A stretch of DNA of 41,097 bases from a virus, in the IMG/VR virus record IMGVR_UViG_3300020526_000086, positions 1 through 41,097 of that record. One strand, given 5' to 3'. Every line of letters begins with the position of its first letter. Position 1 is the stretch's first letter. The notes under the pieces are model-generated. The model worked only from the letters and a program-made list of their open reading frames with translations. It searched no databases and had not been told where the DNA came from. Shown piece after piece: positions 31,517 to 39,200 of the stretch. Position numbers and translations under genes: made by a program.

Positions 31517-31873
31517 ATGGCAATTGCAAATGCTGCAGTAAATAATTTTAGAACAGTAACAAAAATAGTTGGTGTATCAACAGATGTTGTTTATGAAGCA
31601 CCTGTAGGATTTGTTGGTGTTATTTTGTTGGCACAATGTGCAAATTTGGACACTATTGCACACACTTTTAGTTTTTATCATAATAGAACAGTTGCAGGAA
31701 TTGGAACTGTTACGACAGAACTTGTTAAAGACTTTGAATTACCACCAAGTGATACAGCAAACCTTTTGTCTGGTAAATTGGTATTAGAAACTGGTGATAC
31801 AATCTCTGTTAGTGGTACAGGAACCAACAAACTTAAGTTCTTAACTAGTGTCCTAGAAACATTTAATCAATAA
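31517..31873 (+). CDS. Small virion structural protein
   Basis: A strong ribosome-binding site AGGAGG (31501-31506) lies ten bases before the ATG. The 118-residue product is one beta-sandwich-like domain (VYEAPVGFVGVILLAQCANL, then HTFSFYHNRTVAGIGTVTTE and LETGDTISVSGTGTNKLKFL). It lies between two fibre-like proteins and could be an adaptor or collar subunit. No family was recognised. Confidence 0.65.
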   Translation: MAIANAAVNNFRTVTKIVGVSTDVVYEAPVGFVGVILLAQCANLDTIAHTFSFYHNRTVAGIGTVTTELVKDFELPPSDTANLLSGKLVLETGDTISVSGTGTNKLKFLTSVLETFNQ

Positions 31874-31878
31874 TTAAG

Positions 31879-34218
31879 ATGAGTAGTTCTGAATTTTTAA
31901 GCAAAAGAGTCAAAAAAGTTCCAAATACTGGACTATCCACAACTAGATACAAGTATTTGTCTCTAGAACAAGCAGAACCAGATTTGGGTGACCCACTAGT
32001 TGGACCGTCATCTATAGGAGCAAAAGGCAGTTTTCCACAAAGAGATGCTTTTATTCTTGCTTCTTTTGGCCAACAAAACGAAGAAAATCCGAGTAGATTT
32101 TGGGTTCCACCTGGAGCATTAACTGGACTTGGATTGGGACTCGTTCCTGGTGCAATTACAGTCTTTGATGAGGGTACACTGGTTGGAGCAGCAAGTAGTT
32201 TTACTACTTTCAATTTTGTTGGACTTGGTGTAACTGTAGATAGAATAAGTATCGCATCAACCCAACAAACTGGTATTGCAACGGTAAGAATTACTTCACC
32301 TGGTTTTGGAAGCACAGGAGAAATCCAATATAGAGGTGATAATGGTCTTCTTGCTGGAGCAACTGGGCTTAGATTCTTTACTTCCAATGGAAATGTTGGA
32401 TTTGGAACTACCTTAGCAACTTCTAAATTACACATCGTTGGTGATATTACTGCAGATAATCTATATGTAAGGTCAAATTTATCTGGTTCATTCACTCTCC
32501 CCTCTGGAGAAACTTTAAGTGATTTTAGTATTATTGGAAAATTAAGAAGTAATTATATAAATGCCAACAGATTAGATGCTGTAGATCTTACAGGAATTAA
32601 TACATCACTTATTACAAATATTAGTTCTAATAAAATATCGTCAACCGATATAATTTCTTCTGGTATTTCTACACTATCTACAGCAAATGTAACAACATTA
32701 AATGTAACTAATCAGAATATCTCTGGTGTTTCTACGATTTCCACTTTAAATGCAACTAGGACAACTAGTACATTTTTAGTTTCAACTGCATCAACTATTG
32801 GTGTTTTAACAGCAACATCTGCGAATATTGTTTCTCTAGCTTCTTCATTCGTAAATTTAGGAATTTCTACAGTTGGTTTCAGCAGTATCACCAATCTTTT
32901 TGTAGGAATATCAACCGTAGGATTTGCATCAATAACAAATACTACTATTGGTGTTGCAACAATAACAACAACTAACTCGTCAAGAGTTAATGCTGGTATT
33001 GTATCTGCAACAGGAGCAACTGTAGGTGTTGCAACTATAACAACAGGATTACTAACAGATCTAAATGTTTCTGGTGTAGGAACAGTTAATAATTTAAATG
33101 TAACTGGAATCACAACATCAAATAATTTAAGAGTAACAAACAAATCTACATTAGTTGGTGATTTAGAGGTTGATGGTAATACTTTATATGTAAATTCAAC
33201 CACCAATCGTGTTGGAGTTGGTTCAACTTTACCAGAATATGCATTTGATGTTAGAGGTGATGTCAGATTTGATGAAGTAATTTATGCATCAAATGGTAGA
33301 GGTAATACTGGAGAAGTTTTAACTTCTCAAGGACCAAACCCAGCAGTTTGGGCACCTGCAGTTAATGTTACAGTTGGTGCGGCAAATTCTACTCTTATAA
33401 CAGATATCCCTTCATCTAGTGATATTCACTATGTAACATTTGCTGCAAATACTTCAGATATTGGTTTTTCTTACGTTGATAGTTCTGGTCTTGTTTACTT
33501 ACCTTCATCTAATAGATTGGGTATTGGTTCAACTCAACCTGGATTCTCAGTTGATGTTGCCGGAAATATTAACTTCACTGGTACATTATTTAAAGATGGT
33601 GAGTTATATGTTGCATCCCGATGGGCAATAGACGAAAACGACAACATCTGGAGACTTAATGGCAATGTTGGGGTAGGAACTTCTGCATTATCTAAAAAGT
33701 TTGAAGTAAGTGGTTCTTCAAGATTTAATGGTGAGGTAACTATAACATCATCTGGATCCATTGGTATTGGAACTACATTAGCAAAGTCCAAATTGCATTT
33801 GATTGGAGACAGTAGATTAGATGGACTTGCAAATTTTGAAAAAGCAGTAACAGAAAAAGTTTCAAGTACCTTTGGTACTAACTTCTCAATGTCTTCTGGA
33901 ACACTGAATATTGATTGTTCCAATTCATCCATTATTGTTGGAAATTTACCTGAGTCTGTTTCCACTTGGGCATTTACAGGAATCAGCACAGAAAATGGTA
34001 AGTCAACTACAATCACATTAATTATAGACTCAAGTTCACTCCTCACATACGGAGAAAACTGTACCGTCAATGGATCTGCAATTTCTGGTGGAGTTCGTTG
34101 GAATGGTGGTATTGCTCCAATTACAACAGACAACGAAGACTTCCTAAGTTTTGCTATCGTTAGAGATGCTGCAGGAACCGTTAGAGTGTATGGTTCATCT
34201 TCCCTCAACTTCAGTTAA
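31879..34218 (+). CDS. Tail-fibre-like protein with repeated beta motifs
   Basis: The 779-residue product has a distinct amino domain (SSSEFLSKRVKKVPNTGLST, DPLVGPSSIGAKGSFPQRDA) that probably attaches it to the baseplate. A shaft follows with many degenerate Thr/Val/Ile/Asn repeats (NVTGIxT, GVATITT). The motif R-x-G-(I/V)-G-(S/T)-T-x-P-x-(Y/F)-x-x-D-V-x-G recurs: RVGVGSTLPEYAFDVRG and RLGIGSTQPGFSVDVAG, with looser copies NVGFGTTLATSKLHIVG and SIGIGTTLAKSKLHLIG. The end is a globular beta domain. It resembles a trimeric fibre for host recognition. Confidence 0.72.
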   Translation: MSSSEFLSKRVKKVPNTGLSTTRYKYLSLEQAEPDLGDPLVGPSSIGAKGSFPQRDAFILASFGQQNEENPSRFWVPPGALTGLGLGLVPGAITVFDEGTLVGAASSFTTFNFVGLGVTVDRISIASTQQTGIATVRITSPGFGSTGEIQYRGDNGLLAGATGLRFFTSNGNVGFGTTLATSKLHIVGDITADNLYVRSNLSGSFTLPSGETLSDFSIIGKLRSNYINANRLDAVDLTGINTSLITNISSNKISSTDIISSGISTLSTANVTTLNVTNQNISGVSTISTLNATRTTSTFLVSTASTIGVLTATSANIVSLASSFVNLGISTVGFSSITNLFVGISTVGFASITNTTIGVATITTTNSSRVNAGIVSATGATVGVATITTGLLTDLNVSGVGTVNNLNVTGITTSNNLRVTNKSTLVGDLEVDGNTLYVNSTTNRVGVGSTLPEYAFDVRGDVRFDEVIYASNGRGNTGEVLTSQGPNPAVWAPAVNVTVGAANSTLITDIPSSSDIHYVTFAANTSDIGFSYVDSSGLVYLPSSNRLGIGSTQPGFSVDVAGNINFTGTLFKDGELYVASRWAIDENDNIWRLNGNVGVGTSALSKKFEVSGSSRFNGEVTITSSGSIGIGTTLAKSKLHLIGDSRLDGLANFEKAVTEKVSSTFGTNFSMSSGTLNIDCSNSSIIVGNLPESVSTWAFTGISTENGKSTTITLIIDSSSLLTYGENCTVNGSAISGGVRWNGGIAPITTDNEDFLSFAIVRDAAGTVRVYGSSSLNFS

Positions 34219-34235
34219 TATTATTATTAATTATT

Positions 34236-34799
34236 ATGCCATTTTCATTCGGATTATCAAAAAACTTTCGTTCATCTGAATTCAGAGATCCTGCTATTCT
34301 TTATGGAGATTATTTTGTTTTCAATTACAGGAATACGGATGGGAGTGACTTTGATATTAGGGCAGGTATTTTAAATCCAGCAGTTCCTGGTCTTCTAGGA
34401 TGGGGTGCAAATAATACTTTAGTTACAAACGGAATTACGGTTGCATATTGGGCTGGAGACCAAACTGGGGTTGGAACCGAATCATTTTATATCGATAAAG
34501 CAAAGATGCTTCAAGCATTTCCGACATTAACTTCAATTGAAGTTGATTTGAGGGCATTTTGGTACGGAACAATTGGAAATAATCCAATCATTATGAATAT
34601 GGATGCTTATCAAGGAGGAACTATGATTGATGTTGGATTGAGTTTTACTAATCCAACTGCAGAAAACGAGTTCCCATCATCCAAATCATTTGCTAGATTA
34701 CTAACGTTAAGAACTCAAAACACTGCAACAAATGGTCAAAGACTTGCGAGGGCAATTATAGATTTCAATAACTCGACGTTGACTTATATTGGAGCCTAG
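34236..34799 (+). CDS. Virion structural protein, possible fibre tip
   Basis: The 187-residue product (MPFSFGLSKNFRSSEFRDPA) is one beta-rich globular domain with FNYRNTDGSDFDIRAGILNP, RAFWYGTIGNNPIIMNMDAY and SKSFARLLTLRTQN. It follows the fibre gene by 17 bases and could be a receptor-binding tip or assembly partner. No catalytic motif is visible. Family unknown. Confidence 0.65.
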   Translation: MPFSFGLSKNFRSSEFRDPAILYGDYFVFNYRNTDGSDFDIRAGILNPAVPGLLGWGANNTLVTNGITVAYWAGDQTGVGTESFYIDKAKMLQAFPTLTSIEVDLRAFWYGTIGNNPIIMNMDAYQGGTMIDVGLSFTNPTAENEFPSSKSFARLLTLRTQNTATNGQRLARAIIDFNNSTLTYIGA

Positions 34800-34800
34800 G

Positions 34801-34822
34801 GTGCCAATTAAAAAAGTGGCAC
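34801..34822 (+). terminator. Weak hairpin after the structural genes
   Basis: GTGCCA (34801-34806) pairs with TGGCAC (34817-34822) around an A-rich loop. No T-run follows, so it is a weak terminator or stabilising stem. It separates the structural genes from the small-gene promoter. Confidence 0.4.
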
Positions 34823-34849
34823 ATTAATCACACTTCCCTAGACAATCTG

Positions 34850-34858
34850 TGCTATACT
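34850..34858 (+). promoter_or_regulatory. Extended -10 promoter of the small-gene cassette
   Basis: TG-C-TATACT (34850-34858) is an extended -10 element close to consensus, with no clear -35 at 17 bases. Transcription would begin near 34865, about 20 bases before the ATG at 34885. Confidence 0.5.
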
Positions 34859-34884
34859 AGTTGTGTAAAGAACTTCCACTTAAA

Positions 34885-35052
34885 ATGCAAATTTCCCGAG
34901 AATCACTGAACGACTTGCGAGCACTTCAAGAAGATATGGCAGAACATTTCGCTGATGAAAACTTTCCGATTAGTGGTGAAACATATTGGACTTGCGTTCA
35001 GTGTCTTGCAGAAGCAAAACTTGCAGAACTTCGTGGGGAACTTGTAGCATGA
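34885..35052 (+). CDS. Hypothetical 55-residue helical protein
   Basis: The frame is open from 34861 (TTG), but ATG 34885 is preferred because earlier codons lie in the leader of the promoter at 34850. The product (MQISRESLNDLRALQEDMAE start, AEAKLAELRGELVA end) is helical with Cys at 39 and 42. It overlaps the next gene by four bases (ATGA). Function unknown. Confidence 0.6.
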   Translation: MQISRESLNDLRALQEDMAEHFADENFPISGETYWTCVQCLAEAKLAELRGELVA

Positions 35053-35252
35053 GTCTTTTGAAAATTAATAAAGCAGAACTGGTTGAAGTTCCAGTAAAAA
35101 CAACACCAGAAAATGTCAAAGAATCAAATGAGGCACTATTTTGTGCGAAAATGACTCTTCCTGCTGCAGCAAAACACTGCGGGATGACTCATAAAGAAAT
35201 GAAAATGACCTTTTTGGAATATTTAAAATACCATCCACCAACATATAGTTAA
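35049..35252 (+). CDS. Hypothetical 67-residue protein with helix-turn-helix-like part
   Basis: ATG 35049 overlaps the previous TGA, which selects it over the earlier in-frame codon at 34986. The segment MTLPAAAKHCGMTHKEMKMT resembles a helix-turn-helix (A-A-x-x-C-G-M-x-x-x-E-M), followed by FLEYLKYHPP. A small DNA-binding regulator is possible. The family was not recognised. Confidence 0.55.
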   Translation: MSLLKINKAELVEVPVKTTPENVKESNEALFCAKMTLPAAAKHCGMTHKEMKMTFLEYLKYHPPTYS

Positions 35253-35293
35253 CATATAATTAACAACTAAATATTTCGTAGTGAAACAGTGTA

Positions 35294-35557
35294 ATGAAAT
35301 ACAAAATCACTTCCCATTATTGTTATCACGAGGGAATAATAGTTGATATGTATTTCATAAATGGTGTTCCATTTACATTTGATGATATACCCACAGTAAT
35401 GCAAGATGATCCCTACATTCAAGTGGAAGCAGAGGGAAGTATGGATTATTCTGCTGAGGATATGTTTCTTTGGTCTAATTATCTAATAATGGAAGAATGT
35501 CATCCTCTTTTATTTGATTTGGATTTAGAAAATCCAGAGGAGCTTCCCTGCAACTAA
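35294..35557 (+). CDS. Hypothetical 87-residue acidic protein
   Basis: The product (MKYKITSHYCYHEGIIVDMY start) is a small acidic alpha/beta protein. The second half is Asp/Glu-rich (DPYIQVEAEGSMDYSAEDMF). An ACTAAATA sequence (35266-35273) upstream is one base off the late-promoter motif. Function unknown. Confidence 0.6.
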   Translation: MKYKITSHYCYHEGIIVDMYFINGVPFTFDDIPTVMQDDPYIQVEAEGSMDYSAEDMFLWSNYLIMEECHPLLFDLDLENPEELPCN

Positions 35558-35600
35558 TAAAATATCTTAAAATGAAAACAAAGTGAGTACAAATACCTAA

Positions 35601-36218
35601 ATGAAATCCGATTTTTATATAGATAAAGTAGGTAAAAAAGAAATAAAAGATCTTCTTTATACCTACCATTATCTTAAGGACGAATCTAAAGACTTTAAAT
35701 CGGGGTTCAATTATGGTCTATACAAACAATCATTCACAGACATCCTTAATATTGGCGAGTGTCTTGGTGCTTGCATTTTTACTGGTCTCCCAGTTCCAGA
35801 AATTGCCGTAGGTGCTTTTGGTCTAGAAAGAAATCAGCAAGAAGGAATATATGAACTCTCAAGACTTTGTATACATCCAGATATTCAAAAAGAAGAATAT
35901 AATATCACATCTTGGTTCGTTAGTCGTTGCATAAGGAGATTTAGGAAAGATGCCACAGTTCGTGCTATTCTTAGTTACGCTGACTCTAGTAAGCACACTG
36001 GAGTTATATACAGAGCTTGCAATTTTCAATACTATGGGTTAACTGCTCCCAAAAAAGATTTTTATTATGCCGATGGAACAAAGCACTCTAGAGGCACGGT
36101 TAAAGGTGCAAAAGGTGAGTGGAAAGAAAGAACTAGAAAGCATAGATATCTTATGATTTTTGATGATGAACTTAAAGAAAAACTAAAATGGAAAAAAGAA
36201 ACTAAATCAATTGCCTAG
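35601..36218 (+). CDS. Mom-like DNA-modification protein (GNAT-type fold)
   Basis: The 205-residue product resembles the Mom family of phage DNA-modifying acyltransferases. The pattern YELSRLCIHPD (84-94), NITSWFVSRCIRRF (101-114) and ILSYADSSKHTGVIYRACNF (123-142) followed by YYGLT is typical of this family. Mu Mom converts adenine in DNA to a carbamoylmethyl form that blocks restriction enzymes. A similar role in protecting this phage DNA is inferred. The frame is complete, and the basic carboxy end (KGEWKERTRKHRYL) suits DNA binding. It lies in a cassette between virion genes and may be transcribed apart from them. Confidence 0.8.
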   Translation: MKSDFYIDKVGKKEIKDLLYTYHYLKDESKDFKSGFNYGLYKQSFTDILNIGECLGACIFTGLPVPEIAVGAFGLERNQQEGIYELSRLCIHPDIQKEEYNITSWFVSRCIRRFRKDATVRAILSYADSSKHTGVIYRACNFQYYGLTAPKKDFYYADGTKHSRGTVKGAKGEWKERTRKHRYLMIFDDELKEKLKWKKETKSIA

Positions 36219-36233
36219 AGGGTTTAGTGTCTA

Positions 36234-36241
36234 AATAAATG
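36234..36241 (+). promoter_or_regulatory. Late-promoter-like box before the giant virion gene
   Basis: AATAAATG is one base off NATAAATA and lies 27 bases before the ATG at 36268, the same distance as the boxes before gp4 and gp26. Confidence 0.4.
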
Positions 36242-36267
36242 AAGAAGAAATATACTGCGGTTATAAA

Positions 36268-39200
36268 ATGCCACTATCTAGGTTAGAGAATTTTCTCAAA
36301 AATGCTGAAGGTAATATTTTATATGTAAACCCATCAGATTTTGATGCTACTGACAGTTTTGAAAATCAAGGTAACTCATTAACAAGACCTTTCAAAACAA
36401 TTCAAAGAGCTCTAATTGAAGCAGCAAGGTTTTCATATCAACAGGGAAGAAATAACGATAAGATTGATAGAACAACTATACTTGTTTATCCTGGAACTCA
36501 CTATATTGATAATAGACCAGGATTATCTGTTGAAAATATAAATGGTTCTGCAGTATATAAAAGAAGATCAGGTGTTGATTCATGGACCGTTGACTCTATT
36601 TCTGAGTTAAGTGAATTTACAAATTATGATATACTTGATATAGGAAATGAATTGTATAAGTTCAATTCAGTAACTGGTGGTGTCATTCTCCCTAGAGGAA
36701 CATCTATTATTGGTCTTGATTTAAGAAAAACAAAGATTCGTCCATTGTTTGTTCCTGATCCAGAAGATGAAAATATTGATGTCACTAGTATTTTTAATGT
36801 TACTGGTACTTGTTACTTTACGGCATTTAGTATTTTTGATGGTGATCCAACAAAAACAGTGTATAAAAACTACTCTCAAGCAAGAGTAGTTCCAAATTAT
36901 TCACACCATAAAGTAACAACATTTGCTTATGCAGATGGTGTAAACAAAGTAAAACTTGGTAATTATCAAACATATTTGACTGACCTTGATATGTATTATT
37001 ACAAGGTCACCAAGGCATATGGAGACATTACAGGAAGAGGATTATCAGATTATCCATCATCCTTTGACTTCGAACCAAACGTCGATGAATTTAGAATTGT
37101 TGGTTCATTGGATCCAAACCCACTTGGTATTTCGAGTATTAGATCTGGTAATGGAAACGGTACAGGAGATATTAATGTAATTACCGTTACCACTTCTAAT
37201 CTTCAGACTGGAGAAACAGTTCCACATAATCTTTTTGTGGACAGTCCATTTATTATAAATGGAGTAACTGTAGACCCAGATTCTTATAATGGTTCATTCA
37301 CTGTAAAAGAAGTAGTTGGATTAACTACATTTACATATGTTACTAATGAAGCACCAACAGAATTCTTACCACCAACAAACGAAATTGATACTGCATCCTT
37401 AATAGTCGGAAGTGATACTGTAAGTTCTGCATCTCCTTACATTTTCAACTGTTCCCTTAGATCTGTTTATGGAATGAATGGATTGTGGGCAGATGGTGCT
37501 AAGGCAACAGGATTTAAATCAATGGTTGTTGCCCAATTCACTGGAGTTTCTTTACAGAAAGATAACAATGCATTCATCTTATATAAAGATGGAGCATTTT
37601 ATGATAATACCACTCTACCTCTCAATAGCGTAGATAGACCATTACATACAAATTCTAGATCAATATTTAAACCAAAATACGAAAATTATCATATTCGTGC
37701 ATCCAATGATGCATTTATTCAAAACGTTTCTGTTTTTGCGATTGGTTTTGCTAGACACTTTTTAACAGAGTCTGGTTCGGATATGTCAATCACAAACTCA
37801 AACTCCAACTTTGGTGCAACATCACTTGAATCTGAAGGATATAAAGTAGAATCATTCAATAGAGACGATGTTGGTTATATTACTCACATTCTTCCACCTA
37901 GAGAAATTCCAGAAGAAGAGAATGTTGTATCTTGGGTATCATTAGATACTGAAAAAATCATCAACTCTGCAGATATAAGTAAGTTATATATTTTTGGTGC
38001 AACTAACGAAGAAATTCTACCAGTTCATCAAGTGGATGGATATAGATTGGGTGCATCAAAAGAAGATAAATTAAATTTAACAATTACTATTGGTACAGCA
38101 CAAACTACATATACTACACCAATATTAATGCCAGCAGATGCAGGAAATGGAGTTTCTGCATTCAAAGAGTATGATATAGAAAGAACAGGAACGACCAATA
38201 ATATTGTATCAAATTTATTCACATTAACTACTAATCACAAATTAATTAATGGTGAAAAAGTAAGAATAGTCAGTGATACGGGGCAAGTACCAGATGGATT
38301 AGAGAATGATGGAATATATTATGCAATAACAGATGGATTTGGATCATCTCAATTAAAATTAGCACAATCGCTTAATGATGCATTATCTGGTGTTCCTATT
38401 TTAGGAATCAACAATAATGGTGGAAGATTAAAAATCACAAGCAGAGTTTCAGATAAACTTCCAGGTGAAATCGGTCATCCAATACAGTGGGATTCGGCAG
38501 AAAATAATTGGTATATTACTGGATCTTTAATTTCTTCTGAAAATGAAATATATTCTGCAATAGTTAATACTGGCATTCTTGTTCTTGGTAATGAAACATC
38601 ATCAACATTTATTAGACGAATATCAGACAGCCGTTCAATTAACGATAAAATATACAGAATAAGATATGTTATTCCAAAAGAATTCACAAATGCCAGACAA
38701 CCAACTGCTGGTTTTATTTTACAGGAATCCAAGACAGTTGGTGTAACAAGCATTTCTTACACAAATGATGTATTGTCTAGTGCTAAAGATCTAAGAAATG
38801 AAAAAATTATTGTTGGTGCATCTGGTGGAGTAATTATTAATAACGAGCAAGAAGTTACAATCACTACAGAACTTCCTCACAATTTATATGTTGGTGATAG
38901 TGTAAAGATACAAAAAATAAGAAGTACCAATAATCCAGATTCGACTGGTATTACTTCTACTTTCAATGGTCTGCATACAGTTGAATCCATTCTCAATACA
39001 AAGCAGTTTACTTATACAATTTCAGGAGTAACCACCAATCCTGGTTCATTTACTAATGATATAAATTCTAGAACAACAAGACAGCAAAGAGAAAGTTTAC
39101 CAGTAGTATCAAGAGAATCTTATAAAAATACTTTCTTTGTATACAGAACCGCTCAAATTAAAAAACATATTCCAGGACAAGAAGGGCAAGATGGTGTTTA

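Noticed and set aside
31863-32495. 210-residue minus-strand frame opposite the fibre gene
   Set aside because: It is a shadow of the plus-strand gene, with no coherent domain and no promoter.
33534-34208. 224-residue minus-strand frame opposite the fibre gene
   Set aside because: Same reason: composition is that of reverse-complemented beta-repeat sequence.
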